DNA from: Marinobacterium profundum
Lineage (GTDB): Bacteria; Pseudomonadota; Gammaproteobacteria; Pseudomonadales; Balneatricaceae
NCBI RefSeq assembly: GCF_001528745.1
Contig: NZ_BCNS01000168.1
Location: 1-43,927, forward strand
DNA: 43,927 nt
Reading direction: 5' to 3'
The notes under the pieces are model-generated. The model did no database searches, had not been told where the DNA came from, and saw only the letters and a program-made list of their open reading frames with translations. Both the position numbers and the translations under genes were made by a program. Shown in pieces: positions 8,026 to 16,921 of this stretch. Numbering within the stretch: the stretch's first letter is position 1; each line of letters begins with the position of its first letter.

Positions 8026-8436
8026 ATGAGTCATGTCGTTACGATCTTGCCGGACGGGGCTCGTTTCCCGGTTCGGCCGGGTGAGACCTTGCTCGCGGCT
8101 GCTCGTCGTTATGGTTTTGCATACCGGGTGGGCTGTCGAGAGGGCGGGTGCGGTGCCTGCAAGCTGGAGTTGGTGTCTGGGGAGTTGGTCTACAGCAAGA
8201 CCGTGGCAGAGTCGGTGCTCAGTGACCAGGAACATGCCAGAGGCATCTGCTTGCCGTGCCGGGCGGTGCCCGTGACAGATGTCGTAATCAGGCTCGATGC
8301 AACCGATCGGCTCAGGCGCGGGCCTTTCAGTGACCGACTTGCCAAACGTGACCTTAACAAGGCAGACCGTCTCGATGTTCCCGCTGAATCGGAACTCAGC
8401 GATTCGAATAATGTACCTGCCGCCAAGCTCTCATAA
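8026..8436 (+). CDS. Plant-type [2Fe-2S] ferredoxin, XylT/DmpQ-like
   Basis: The 136-residue ferredoxin has Cys37, Cys42, Cys45 and Cys78 (motif VGCREGGCGACKLEL ... LPCRAVP), spaced as in chloroplast-type clusters. The segment resembles XylT/DmpQ, which re-reduce oxidised iron in catechol 2,3-dioxygenase, and the start lies 4 bp after the dioxygenase stop. The C-terminal 40 residues after the cluster domain are polar, Asp/Ser/Asn-rich and longer than in XylT. It could instead, or also, pass electrons to the P450 two genes downstream. The two roles cannot be separated from sequence. Confidence 0.85.
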   Translation: MSHVVTILPDGARFPVRPGETLLAAARRYGFAYRVGCREGGCGACKLELVSGELVYSKTVAESVLSDQEHARGICLPCRAVPVTDVVIRLDATDRLRRGPFSDRLAKRDLNKADRLDVPAESELSDSNNVPAAKLS

Positions 8437-8468
8437 CAAAACTAAATCGATCTCGGACGGAGCATACC

Positions 8469-9470
8469 ATGTCAATCGATAACCTCGCACCAAAACACAA
8501 GAGCACCCTCCATGACCGCGAGTGGGAGTGGGAGGGCGATCTCCTGATCAAGAGCAGGGAACTGGTCTCGGAAGGGGTCGTCGTGCTCACCCTCACGGAC
8601 CCGGCTGGCGCGGGCTTGCCCGAGTGGAGCCCGGGCGCGCATATCGACCTGCTGCTGTCCGATGGGCTGATCCGGCAGTATTCCCTGTGCGGGGACATCC
8701 ACGACCGCCGTTCGTATCGGATTGGGGTACTCCTTGATCCAGGCAGTCGTGGGGGATCGCAGTTTGTCCACGATAAGCTGCAGGCTGGTGGGACAGTACG
8801 TGTGCGCGGGCCGCGCAACCACTTCCGGCTCATCGAGGCCCCGGAGTACCTGTTTATCGCCGGTGGGATAGGTATTACCCCCATGCTGCCGATGATTGCG
8901 GCGGCGCAGGCCGCCGGCGCGAACTGGCGCCTTTTCTACGGTGGCCGTACCAGGGACTCAATGGCGTTTCGCGACGAATTGTCTGTCTACGGGGACCGGG
9001 TCAGTATATTTCCCCAGGACGAGGTCGGGCGGATCCCGTTGATTTCAGTTTTGTCCGAGGCCCGTGACGATGTTCTTCTGTATGTGTGTGGCCCAGAGCC
9101 GTTACTCGATGCGGTCGAAACCGGTGCCGCGCACTGGCCGGCCGACAGCCTGCATACCGAGCGTTTTGCCGCCAAGCCTGTTGATGCACCCGCAGATGCG
9201 CTGGAGTCCTTCGAGGTCGTGTGCCAACGCTCCGGTATTAGCCTGAGCGTCGGTCCTGATCAGTCGATTCTTCATGCAGTTGAAAAGGCCGGTTTGAAGG
9301 TCCTTGCATCTTGTCGTGCCGGTGTTTGCGGAACTTGTGAAGTCGATATTCTCGAAGGCAAAGCCGATCACCGCGACACTGTGCTATCGCGCGCGGAGCG
9401 GGAGTCCAACGAGTTCATGCTTGTTTGTTGCTCGCGCTCGCTGTCGCCAAAGCTCGTTCTGGACATTTAG
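8469..9470 (+). CDS. Phthalate-family oxygenase reductase (FMN, NADH, [2Fe-2S])
   Basis: The 333-residue reductase has the VanB/phthalate dioxygenase reductase order: a flavin domain with RQYS at 69-72, an NAD(P)H domain with GGIGITPM at 132-139 and CGPEPLL around 208, and a C-terminal [2Fe-2S] domain with Cys282, Cys287, Cys290 and Cys320. It moves electrons from NADH through flavin to an iron-sulfur centre and then to a terminal oxygenase. No Rieske oxygenase lies in this operon. The next gene is a P450, so the P450 is the likely partner, as in two-component P450 O-demethylases that use a phthalate-family reductase. GGACGGAG lies before the ATG. Confidence 0.88.
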   Translation: MSIDNLAPKHKSTLHDREWEWEGDLLIKSRELVSEGVVVLTLTDPAGAGLPEWSPGAHIDLLLSDGLIRQYSLCGDIHDRRSYRIGVLLDPGSRGGSQFVHDKLQAGGTVRVRGPRNHFRLIEAPEYLFIAGGIGITPMLPMIAAAQAAGANWRLFYGGRTRDSMAFRDELSVYGDRVSIFPQDEVGRIPLISVLSEARDDVLLYVCGPEPLLDAVETGAAHWPADSLHTERFAAKPVDAPADALESFEVVCQRSGISLSVGPDQSILHAVEKAGLKVLASCRAGVCGTCEVDILEGKADHRDTVLSRAERESNEFMLVCCSRSLSPKLVLDI

Positions 9471-9593
9471 GCCGATATATCAGGATTCCCAGTCTCGATG
9501 TCTGGCGGCAGCTCTAAGCCAGAGCTGCAGATCCCTGATGTGCGATGCACGGCCGACCGAACTTTACGAATCAAACTGTTTGGAGAAACTCAC

Positions 9594-10793
9594 ATGACTA
9601 ATACAGTACTCTCACGAACTGCGCCCGCTACGTGCGACATCGATCTGTTCAGCGACCAGCACCTGGAAAACCCCTACCCCAACTACAAACTACTGCGTGA
9701 TGCCGGTCCGGTTGTTCACCTGCCTGAACTAAACGTCACCGCACTTGCACGTTACAAGGCCATTCGTTTTGCGCTGGATAATTGGCGAACCTTCTCCTCG
9801 GCCGATGGTGTTAGCCTTAATGACCTGCTCAACAAGGCTTGGACCGGCACGGTGATTGCCTCCGATCCTCCCTATCACTCGGCGCTGCGAGCGGTACTCA
9901 ATGAGCGGGTGTCGCCGCGCCAGATCCGCAAATTAACCGCGGACATCGAGGCGAGAGCCGAGCTACTTGTGGAGGAGTTGGTTGAGCGCGGTTCATTTGA
10001 TGCGATGACTGATTGCGCTTACCGGTTTGTTCCACCCGTTATCTTGGATTTAATCGGGTTCCCTAAGGAAGGCAGCGAGAACCTGCTGCAGTGGGCCGAG
10101 CAGATCTTTAATGTTAACGGCCCTGACGGCAATCAGAAAATGCAGGAATCCGTGCCGGGGTTGGTGAAAATGTTTGAGTGGCTCGGAAAAGAATGCACCA
10201 AGGATCGAGTAACTCCGGGAGGTTTTGCGGCCACCATTCACGAAGCCGCGGAGCGCGGTGAGATCAAGCCGGAGTCGGTCGTACCCCTGATGGCCGGTTA
10301 CAGTATTCCGGGCACTGATACCACCATCGGTCTTATCGGCAGCGCCCTCCATCTGTTTGCTAATAACCCTGACCAGTGGAAAATGGTTCGTGAAAATCCG
10401 GATGAACTGCTTCGGCCCGCCGTTGCCGAGGTGTTGCGCATGGAGTCCCCGGTGCAGTGGTTTTCCCGAGTGCTGAAGCAGGACTACGATGCTGATGGAG
10501 TCATCGTGCCTGAGGGCAGCCGCATCCTTCTCCTCTTTGGTTCTGGCAACCGCGACGAACGCCATTTCCCGGATCCTGACCGCTTCGACGTGATGCGTGA
10601 TCCGATGGACCACCTCGCGTTTGGTGGCGGGATTCATGGCTGTCCCGGACAGCACCTGGCGCAACTGCAAGCAATTTCCATCCTGAAGGCATTTGCTCGC
10701 CGAGTCGAACGGTTCGAGATTACGGGGCCCGCTGTGCGCACCCTGAATAATACAACTCGCGCATTTTTTAATCTGCCAGTAACTGTGTCCTGA
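9594..10793 (+). CDS. Cytochrome P450, CYP199-like
   Basis: This is a 399-residue soluble bacterial P450. Visible motifs are the I-helix AGYSIPGTDTT (Thr243 in the oxygen-activation motif), ExxR at Glu279-Arg282, and the heme loop FGGGIHGCPGQ with Cys350 as the heme ligand. DPYP-like NPYPNYKLLRDAGPVV, PGGFAATIH and ESPVQWFSR resemble CYP199A enzymes, which O-demethylate or hydroxylate para-substituted benzoates. The frame is open upstream to 9498, but the ATG at 9594 has GGAG nine bases before it and gives the usual P450 N-terminus. In this operon it probably makes a catechol, for example by demethylating a methoxyphenol; the substrate is inferred. Confidence 0.88.
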   Translation: MTNTVLSRTAPATCDIDLFSDQHLENPYPNYKLLRDAGPVVHLPELNVTALARYKAIRFALDNWRTFSSADGVSLNDLLNKAWTGTVIASDPPYHSALRAVLNERVSPRQIRKLTADIEARAELLVEELVERGSFDAMTDCAYRFVPPVILDLIGFPKEGSENLLQWAEQIFNVNGPDGNQKMQESVPGLVKMFEWLGKECTKDRVTPGGFAATIHEAAERGEIKPESVVPLMAGYSIPGTDTTIGLIGSALHLFANNPDQWKMVRENPDELLRPAVAEVLRMESPVQWFSRVLKQDYDADGVIVPEGSRILLLFGSGNRDERHFPDPDRFDVMRDPMDHLAFGGGIHGCPGQHLAQLQAISILKAFARRVERFEITGPAVRTLNNTTRAFFNLPVTVS

Positions 10794-11011
10794 CAACAGC
10801 ACCGGCTATGTTCGGTTAATTCGAAAAATTGAGTTGTTTCCGAAAACCCGTGATGTGGGTGGCTGCGGACAAAAATCATGCCACATCAGTCAAGGGTTAC
10901 ATGGATTCAACAGCGAAATAGAGCATAGCCACAGCAGTGGTCGTTTTCTGATTATGGCTGTTTGGCCCAGTCACAGATCTGCTCGGTTCGATAATGATTA
11001 CAGGGAACAAG
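10794..11011. other. Gap within the meta-cleavage operon
   Basis: This stretch carries no gene. It contains an imperfectly looped inverted repeat (GATGTGG near 10851, CCACATC near 10881). It may hold an internal promoter for dmpC onward, but no convincing -35/-10 pair is seen. Confidence 0.35.
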
Positions 11012-12472
11012 ATGAAAGAATTCAAACACTTTATTCACGGCGAGTATGTCAGCTCTGCCAGCGGCAAGCGTTTTGAGAACCGCTGCCCAGTCGACAACAG
11101 TCTGATAGGGCAAGTCCATGAAGCCGGCCGCGACGAAGTTGACGCGGCTGTGCGCGCCGCCAGGGCCGCGCTCAAGGGGCCCTGGGGTAAGCTGAGCCAA
11201 CCCCAGCGGATTCAGTTGCTGAACAGGGTTGCCGATCGCATTAACGAGCGTTTCGACGAATTTCTCGAGGCCGAGTGCCGCGATACCGGCAAGCCCTACA
11301 GCATCGCCAGTCATATCGATATCCCGCGTGGTGCGGCCAACTTTACCGCTTTTTCCGAGACCCTGGCCAACCACCCGACTGAAGGGCTTCGCCTCGATAC
11401 CCCGGACGGCAAGGGGGCGCTCAATGTTGGCCACCGCACCCCGAAAGGCGTAATAGCGGTGATCAGCCCCTGGAACCTGCCGTTGCTGCTGATGACCTGG
11501 AAAGTGGGGCCTGCGCTGGCCTGCGGCAACACCGTCGTAGTCAAGCCCTCGGAAGAAACCCCGGCCACCACCACGCTGCTGGGTGAGGTGATGAACGAGT
11601 GCGGCGTGCCCCCGGGCGTGTTTAATGTGGTGCACGGCTTCGGTCCCGATTCGGCCGGCGAGTTCCTAACCACCCATCCGCTGGTGGATGCCATTACCTT
11701 CACCGGCGAGACCCGCACGGGTGAGGCCATCATGCGGGCGGCCTCAGTGGGCTTGCGCAATATTTCGCTGGAGTGCGGCGGCAAGAATCCTGGCATCGTC
11801 TTCGCTGACTGCGACCTGGAAAAGGCGGTCGAAGGGACTATGAGGTCCGCCTTCGTCAACTGCGGCCAGGTCTGCCTCGGCACTGAGCGGGTGTATGTAG
11901 AGCGCCCGATCTATGACGCTTTCTTGACCCGGATGAAGGAAGAAGTGGCGAAACTCAAGCTGGGTCGACCGCAAGACAGCAGCGTCGACTTCGGTCCGCT
12001 AGTCAGCCAGAAACACAAGCAGAAGGTACTGTCCTACTACCGACTGGCGGTGGAAGAGGGCGCCACGGTCGAGATCGGCGGTGGTGTACCGGATATGGGC
12101 GCCGAGCTGAACGATGGTGCCTGGGTCGAACCGACTATCTGGACCGGCCTTGCCGACGATGCACGGGTGATCAGGGAAGAGATATTCGGTCCCTGCTGTC
12201 ATATCCGGCCATTCGACCGCGAAGAGGAAGTCGTCCAGCTGGCCAACGACACCAACTATGGCCTGGCGGCGGCGGTCTGGACCGAGAACAGCGCCCGTGC
12301 GGTGCGGGTGGCCGAGCAGATGGACGTTGGCATTGTCTGGGTCAACAGTTGGTTCCTGCGTGATTTGCGCACTGCGTTCGGTGGCGCCAAGCAGTCAGGT
12401 ATCGGTCGTGAGGGCGGGGTGCATGGACTCGAGTTTTACACCGAACTGAAAAACATCTGCATCAAACTCTGA
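11012..12472 (+). CDS. dmpC: 2-hydroxymuconic semialdehyde dehydrogenase
   Basis: The 486-residue aldehyde dehydrogenase oxidises the ring-cleavage product 2-hydroxymuconic semialdehyde to 4-oxalocrotonate with NAD+. Active-site residues are visible: Asn155 (SPWNLP), Glu254 (SLECGGKNP) and Cys288 (NCGQVCLG). FGGAKQSGIGREGG near the C-terminus is typical of the DmpC/XylG group. I take the ATG at 11012, which has AGGGAA seven to nine bases upstream, over the one six codons earlier. It starts the lower-pathway half of the operon after a 218-bp gap. Together with dmpH and dmpI it forms the oxidative branch; no DmpD-type hydrolase is present. Confidence 0.92.
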   Translation: MKEFKHFIHGEYVSSASGKRFENRCPVDNSLIGQVHEAGRDEVDAAVRAARAALKGPWGKLSQPQRIQLLNRVADRINERFDEFLEAECRDTGKPYSIASHIDIPRGAANFTAFSETLANHPTEGLRLDTPDGKGALNVGHRTPKGVIAVISPWNLPLLLMTWKVGPALACGNTVVVKPSEETPATTTLLGEVMNECGVPPGVFNVVHGFGPDSAGEFLTTHPLVDAITFTGETRTGEAIMRAASVGLRNISLECGGKNPGIVFADCDLEKAVEGTMRSAFVNCGQVCLGTERVYVERPIYDAFLTRMKEEVAKLKLGRPQDSSVDFGPLVSQKHKQKVLSYYRLAVEEGATVEIGGGVPDMGAELNDGAWVEPTIWTGLADDARVIREEIFGPCCHIRPFDREEEVVQLANDTNYGLAAAVWTENSARAVRVAEQMDVGIVWVNSWFLRDLRTAFGGAKQSGIGREGGVHGLEFYTELKNICIKL

Positions 12473-12483
12473 GCCGGAGAAGA

Positions 12484-13272
12484 ATGATGGATACAACACA
12501 GATACAAACACTGGGTGACGAGCTCTACCAAGCCCTGACCAAACGCGAGACCGTAGCGCCGCTGACCAGCCGCTTCAGCGATATCAGCATCGAAGATGCC
12601 TATCATATCTCGTTGCGGCTGCTGCAGCGCCGGCTCGAGGCAGGGGAGAAGGTGATCGGCAAGAAGATCGGCCTGACCTCGAAAGCGGTACAGAACATGC
12701 TCAAGGTAAATCAACCTGATTTCGGTTACCTGACCGATGCGATGGCGTTCAGCCAGGGCCAGGAAATGCCGATCTCCGAGCGCCTGATTCAGCCTAAGGC
12801 CGAGGGCGAGATTGCCTTTATCCTGAAAAAGGACCTGATGGGGCCCGGTATCACCAGTGCCGACGTACTGGCGGCGACTGAATGTGTAATCCCCTGTTTC
12901 GAGGTGGTGGATTCGCGCATCGAGAACTGGCAGATCAAGATTCAGGATACGGTCGCGGATAACGCCTCCTGCGGTCTGTTTATCCTCGGTGACCAGGCGG
13001 TCGACCCGCGCAAACTGGACCTTCGCACCTGCGGCATGGTGGTCGAGAAAAATGGCGAGATTATCAGCACCGGCGCCGGTGCAGCGGCCCTGGGTGGTCC
13101 TGTCAACTGCGTCACGTGGTTGGCCAATACCCTGGGGCAATTTGGCATTGCGCTGAAGGCCGGCGAGGTGATTTTGTCCGGCTCGCTGGTACCGCTGGAG
13201 CCGGTCAAGGCCGGTGACTTCTTGAGTGTCTCGATCGGTGGCATCGGCAACGCCTCAGTTCGCTTCACCTGA
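12484..13272 (+). CDS. dmpE: 2-oxopent-4-enoate hydratase
   Basis: The 262-residue protein belongs to the hydratase/decarboxylase family (DmpE, XylJ, MhpD). It adds water to 2-hydroxypenta-2,4-dienoate to give 4-hydroxy-2-oxovalerate. Family features include GKKIGLTSKAVQNML, the metal-binding acidic segment PKAEGEIAFIL and CFEVVDSRI. It is about 34 percent into the lower-pathway operon and is a clear paralogue of dmpH downstream; the context (followed directly by dmpF and dmpG) assigns the hydratase role. Two adjacent ATGs are possible; the second (12487) is better spaced from GGAG, a one-residue difference. Confidence 0.88.
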   Translation: MMDTTQIQTLGDELYQALTKRETVAPLTSRFSDISIEDAYHISLRLLQRRLEAGEKVIGKKIGLTSKAVQNMLKVNQPDFGYLTDAMAFSQGQEMPISERLIQPKAEGEIAFILKKDLMGPGITSADVLAATECVIPCFEVVDSRIENWQIKIQDTVADNASCGLFILGDQAVDPRKLDLRTCGMVVEKNGEIISTGAGAAALGGPVNCVTWLANTLGQFGIALKAGEVILSGSLVPLEPVKAGDFLSVSIGGIGNASVRFT

Positions 13273-13365
13273 TCTATCAGGGCGAATGCCGGGTCAGGGC
13301 CTAGCCGATATTCAGACTATCCAAACTTCGCCCCAATCATCGATATCAATGTCAGGGTTAATTCT

Positions 13366-14277
13366 ATGAAAACAAAACTCAAGGCGGCCATTATCGGCCC
13401 CGGCAACATTGGCACCGACCTGCTGATGAAAATGCAACGATCGGAGTGGATCGAGCCTGTCTGGATGGTCGGTATCGACCCCGAGTCCGAAGGTCTCAGG
13501 CGTGCGCGGGAGATGGGCATCAAGACCAGCGCCGAGGGTGTCGATGGTCTGCTGTCGCATGTAATTGAAGACGACATTCGCGTCGCCTTCGATGCCACTT
13601 CCGCCTATGTCCATGCCGAGAACAGCCGCAAGCTCAATGAACTGGGCGTCATCATGATTGACCTGACCCCGGCAGCGATCGGCCCCTTCTGTGTTCCGCC
13701 GGTTAACCTTAAGCAGCATGCCAAATCGCTGGAGATGAACGTCAATATGGTGACCTGTGGTGGCCAGGCGACGATCCCGATGGTGGCGGCGGTGTCCCGC
13801 GTGCAGCCGGTTGAGTATGGCGAGATCGTCGCTACGGTGTCGTCCCGTTCGGTTGGGCCTGGTACGCGTCAGAATATCGACGAGTTCACCCGCACCACCG
13901 CCGGTGCCGTGGAGCAGGTTGGCGGCGCCAAGCAGGGCAAGGCGATCATCATCATCAATCCGGCGGAGCCGCCGCTGATGATGCGCGACACCATCCACTG
14001 CCTGACCGAAACTACACCGGATCAGGCTGCCATCATCGACTCGGTTCACGCCATGGTCGCGGAAGTGCAGCAATATGTGCCGGGCTATCGTCTGGTTAAC
14101 GGCCCTGTTTTCGATGGCAACCGGGTGTCTATGTTCATGGAAGTGGAGGGCCTGGGTGACTTCCTGCCCAAATACGCCGGCAACCTGGACATCATGACTG
14201 CGGCGGGCCTGCGTACTGCTGAAATGTTCGCCGAAGAAGCGGCGGCCGGAACCGTTACATTGCCGGAACGTGGCTAA
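13366..14277 (+). CDS. dmpF: Acetaldehyde dehydrogenase (acylating)
   Basis: The 303-residue enzyme converts acetaldehyde, CoA and NAD+ to acetyl-CoA. The Rossmann motif [11 protein letters not shown] is at residues 9-19 and the catalytic Cys131 lies in [12 protein letters not shown]. Length and motifs match DmpF/MhpF, and it is followed immediately by the aldolase with which this family forms a channelling complex. The aldolase frame can be opened from a GTG inside the dmpF stop region, and its preferred ATG lies 17 bp after the dmpF stop, in keeping with tight co-expression. Confidence 0.93.
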   Translation: MKTKLKAAIIGPGNIGTDLLMKMQRSEWIEPVWMVGIDPESEGLRRAREMGIKTSAEGVDGLLSHVIEDDIRVAFDATSAYVHAENSRKLNELGVIMIDLTPAAIGPFCVPPVNLKQHAKSLEMNVNMVTCGGQATIPMVAAVSRVQPVEYGEIVATVSSRSVGPGTRQNIDEFTRTTAGAVEQVGGAKQGKAIIIINPAEPPLMMRDTIHCLTETTPDQAAIIDSVHAMVAEVQQYVPGYRLVNGPVFDGNRVSMFMEVEGLGDFLPKYAGNLDIMTAAGLRTAEMFAEEAAAGTVTLPERG

Positions 14278-14293
14278 GCGAGGGAGACTGGAC

Positions 14294-15322
14294 ATGAATC
14301 TCAATGGTAAGAAAGTCACGCTACACGATATGAGCCTGCGCGACGGCATGCATGCCAAGCGCCACCAGATCAGTCTCGAGCAGATGGTCAGCATTGCCAC
14401 CGGACTCGATCAGGCCGGCATGCCGCTGATCGAAGTCACCCACGGCGACGGCCTCGGCGGTGCCTCTGTCAACTACGGTTTCCCTGCCCACAGCGACGAA
14501 GAGTATCTCAAGGCAGTGATCCCGCAGCTGAAGCATGCCAAGGTCTCAGCGCTGCTGCTGCCAGGGATCGGCACCGTCGACCACCTGAGAATGGCCCGCG
14601 ACTGCGGCGTCAGCACCATCCGTGTCGCTACCCATTGCACCGAGGCTGATGTTTCGCAGCAGCATATCGGTCTGGCGGCGAAAATGGAGATGGACACCGT
14701 CGGTTTCCTGATGATGGCCCATATGGTCAGTGCCGAGAAGGTGCTCGAACAGGCGAAGCTGATGGTCGGCTACGGCGCCAACTGCATCTACTGCACGGAT
14801 TCCGCCGGCTACATGCTGCCGGACGACGTGACGGCCAAGATAGGTCTGCTGCGGGCCGAGCTGCCGGCCAATATTGAGATCGGCTTCCACGGTCACCATA
14901 GCCTTGGTCTTGGCATCGCCAACTCCCTGGCCGCGATCGAAGCCGGCGCGAGCCGTATCGACGGCTCGGTCGCGGGTCTTGGAGCCGGCGCTGGCAACAC
15001 CCCGCTGGAGGTGCTGGTGGCGGTGCTGGAACGGATGGGCGTCGAGTCCGGTATCGACCTCTACAGGATCATGGATGTGGCTGAAGACCGGGTGGTTCCA
15101 CTGATGGATCAGCCGATCCGCGTCGACCGTGATGCACTGACTCTGGGCTATGCCGGCGTCTACAGCTCCTTCCTGCTGTTCGCGCAGCGCGCTGAGAAGA
15201 AATACGGCATATCTGCCAGGGACATCCTGGTAGAACTGGGCCGTCGCGGCACCGTCGGTGGCCAGGAAGACATGATTGAAGATCTGGCACTGACCATGGC
15301 CAAGCAGAAAGGCCTGGTCTGA
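14294..15322 (+). CDS. dmpG: 4-hydroxy-2-oxovalerate aldolase
   Basis: The 342-residue class II pyruvate aldolase splits 4-hydroxy-2-oxovalerate into pyruvate and acetaldehyde, which is passed to DmpF. HMGL-like TIM-barrel motifs are visible: SLRDGMH (Arg16, Asp17, His20) and the metal-binding [11 protein letters not shown] (His199, His201), with a C-terminal communication domain. The ATG at 14294 has AGGGAG about nine bases upstream; a GTG at 14270 overlapping the dmpF stop would add eight untypical residues. Pathway position and pairing with dmpF make the assignment firm. Confidence 0.93.
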   Translation: MNLNGKKVTLHDMSLRDGMHAKRHQISLEQMVSIATGLDQAGMPLIEVTHGDGLGGASVNYGFPAHSDEEYLKAVIPQLKHAKVSALLLPGIGTVDHLRMARDCGVSTIRVATHCTEADVSQQHIGLAAKMEMDTVGFLMMAHMVSAEKVLEQAKLMVGYGANCIYCTDSAGYMLPDDVTAKIGLLRAELPANIEIGFHGHHSLGLGIANSLAAIEAGASRIDGSVAGLGAGAGNTPLEVLVAVLERMGVESGIDLYRIMDVAEDRVVPLMDQPIRVDRDALTLGYAGVYSSFLLFAQRAEKKYGISARDILVELGRRGTVGGQEDMIEDLALTMAKQKGLV

Positions 15323-15338
15323 TTGCTGAACTGAGGAA

Positions 15339-15370
15339 AGGGTGCGGTTCGCTTCGCTCACCAGCACCCT
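15339..15370. repeat. Hairpin between dmpG and dmpH
   Basis: AGGGTGC (15339-15345) and GCACCCT (15364-15370) pair perfectly, and the loop has further short pairing (GGT/ACC). No T-tract follows, so it is not a classical terminator. It could stabilise transcript ends or be a short REP-like unit. Confidence 0.5.
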
Positions 15371-15403
15371 GCTACTCCCGTGAATACTGAAAGGACCGAT
15401 ATA

Positions 15404-16195
15404 ATGGGTAATCTGACACAAACACAGATCGTAGAACTGGCGGCACACCTGGAAACCGCCGAGCTGGAAGCGTATGAAGTCACCAAAGTCACCGACGATT
15501 TCCCTGACATGACCTACGAGGATGCCTTTGACATCCAGTGGGAAATTCGTCGCCGCAAGGAAGCCCGCGGCAACAAAATCGTCGGCATGAAAATGGGCCT
15601 GACATCCTGGGCCAAGATGGCGCAGATGGGGGTCGAGTATCCCTGTTACGGCTTTCTGGCGGACTATTTCAGCGTGCCGGACGGCGGCGAGATCAAGCAT
15701 AGCGAGTTGATCCATCCGAAGATTGAAGCTGAATTGGCGTTCGTTACTAAAGCCGAACTGAAGGGCCCCGGGGTGCATATCGGCGACGTGCTGCGCGCCA
15801 CCGATTTCGTGATGCCGGCGGTCGAGGTGATCGACTCACGCTACAAGGACTTCAAGTTCGACCTCAAGAGCGTTATCGCCGACAACTCCAGCTCCAGTCG
15901 TTTTATTACCGGGGGCCGCATGGCTGCGCCGGAGGAGCTCGACCTCAAGACGCTCGGTGTGGTGATGGAGGTGAACGGCGAAGTGGTGCAGACCGGTGCA
16001 GGTGCGGCAGTACTGGGCCACCCGGCGGCCTCGGTGGCGATGCTGGCCAACATGCTGGGCGAGCGCGGCGAGTCGTTGCCGGCCGGCAGCTTCATCATGA
16101 TAGGTGCAATTACCGCGGCGGTGCCGGTCGAGCCCGGCGACAACTTCACCGTGCACTACCAGGGTCTGGGCTCAATCGGCGGCCGTTTCGTCTGA
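15404..16195 (+). CDS. dmpH: 4-oxalocrotonate decarboxylase
   Basis: This 263-residue member of the hydratase/decarboxylase family is homologous to dmpE but ends the oxidative branch. It decarboxylates 2-oxo-3-hexenedioate to 2-hydroxypenta-2,4-dienoate with Mg2+, usually in complex with the hydratase. Visible motifs are GMKMGLTSWAKM, HPKIEAELAFV and PAVEVIDSRY. The start at 15404 follows GAAAGGA; a GTG at 15380 is less likely. The annotation as decarboxylase rather than hydratase rests on its place directly before the tautomerase gene and its DmpH/XylI-like N-terminus. Confidence 0.87.
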   Translation: MGNLTQTQIVELAAHLETAELEAYEVTKVTDDFPDMTYEDAFDIQWEIRRRKEARGNKIVGMKMGLTSWAKMAQMGVEYPCYGFLADYFSVPDGGEIKHSELIHPKIEAELAFVTKAELKGPGVHIGDVLRATDFVMPAVEVIDSRYKDFKFDLKSVIADNSSSSRFITGGRMAAPEELDLKTLGVVMEVNGEVVQTGAGAAVLGHPAASVAMLANMLGERGESLPAGSFIMIGAITAAVPVEPGDNFTVHYQGLGSIGGRFV

Positions 16196-16217
16196 TACTG
16201 ATACAGGAGCCAGGACG

Positions 16218-16409
16218 ATGCCTATTATCCAGGTCAATCTAATGGAAGGGCGTAGCGACGAACAGAAAGAAGCGCTGATTCATGAGATCACCGAAGCTGT
16301 GCATCTGGCCATCGAGGCGCCGCGGGAAAGTGTGCGGGTACTGCTTAATGAAATGCCAAAGCAGCACTTCGGTATCGGCGGCCAGTCGGCGAGAAAGCTA
16401 GGTCGCTAG
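16218..16409 (+). CDS. dmpI: 4-oxalocrotonate tautomerase
   Basis: The 63-residue protein ketonises 2-hydroxymuconate to 2-oxo-3-hexenedioate. After Met removal the catalytic Pro1 is exposed (PIIQVNLMEGR), and Arg11, Arg39 and Phe50, the residues needed in canonical 4-OT, are all present. CAGGAG precedes the start. It is the last gene of the meta operon. Its stop lies in the sequence CTAG, and the IS5-type remnant begins directly after it, so the insertion trimmed the operon's 3' end but left the protein whole. Confidence 0.92.
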   Translation: MPIIQVNLMEGRSDEQKEALIHEITEAVHLAIEAPRESVRVLLNEMPKQHFGIGGQSARKLGR

Positions 16410-16888
16410 GGGCTGTTAACGTTGTACATGGATAGCGACAGGAACCCGCATGCGACGGCGATAATGCAGTCGTAATTCAGGTTAAGCTTGCCGTATCGGA
16501 ATACCACTGCGCGGCAGTACTTCAGCCGCGCAAAGGCGTTCCCGACCAAGCGCCTGTAGTAATACAGCCCCCTTTCCAGAGCGCCATTGTTCTTGATCAA
16601 GTGGCGCTTTCTGGGAATGACCGGTCGGGCCACAACCTGTACACGGATACGTCCATTGTCATCCCCCTTGTCTGCAACGATCACTCAGACAGTACCACTG
16701 CTGCATGCAATGAATGCGTAGCAGGGTTATGACGAGATAGGGCCTGCGTTTGGGGTAATACGGATCGATGACAGTTGCTTCCGGGTCCATGGAGTCCGCT
16801 CCTCCATATGGCCGACAAACTGCTTTTTACGGGGTTTTCCATGCTTATGGCCGAGCTTTCTTTCGGCGAAGATAAGCTCCTAATTCAT
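16410..16888 (-). pseudogene. IS5-family transposase, frameshifted and internally deleted
   Basis: On the minus strand the N-terminal part is readable in pieces: [16 protein letters not shown], a frameshift, then [12 protein letters not shown] and [15 protein letters not shown] (about 16685-16790), which match the N-terminus of IS5 transposases. The reading then jumps into [12 protein letters not shown] and VIPRKRHL, then RRLVGNAFARLKYCRAV (to 16412), the C-terminal DDE region. The central part with the first catalytic Asp is absent. A TAG follows the second codon of the likely start. It is not functional. Confidence 0.75.
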
Positions 16889-16921
16889 GTAGTGCCTCGG
16901 TGCCTCAACGTGCAGGGGGAC
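16410..16921 (-). mobile_element. IS5-family insertion sequence remnant
   Basis: A decayed element follows the dmpI stop codon. The left end reads GGGCTGTTAACGTTG. A weak counterpart on the far side (CAACGTGCAG near 16907-16916) may be the other end. Inside are the two ends of an IS5-type transposase with the middle missing. CTAG at 16406-16409 is a plausible target site, but no clean second copy is visible. Confidence 0.65.

Noticed and set aside
9498-9593. N-terminal extension of the P450
   Set aside because: The ATG at 9594 has a proper GGAG and gives the family's usual N-terminus; the extension has no homologous character.
13312-14400. 362-codon minus-strand open frame over dmpF
   Set aside because: Antisense shadow of a well-identified gene in GC-rich DNA; His/Arg-rich translation with no domain.
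14546-15778. 410-codon minus-strand open frame over dmpG and dmpH
   Set aside because: Antisense shadow spanning two clear genes; composition is unnatural and no family is recognised.
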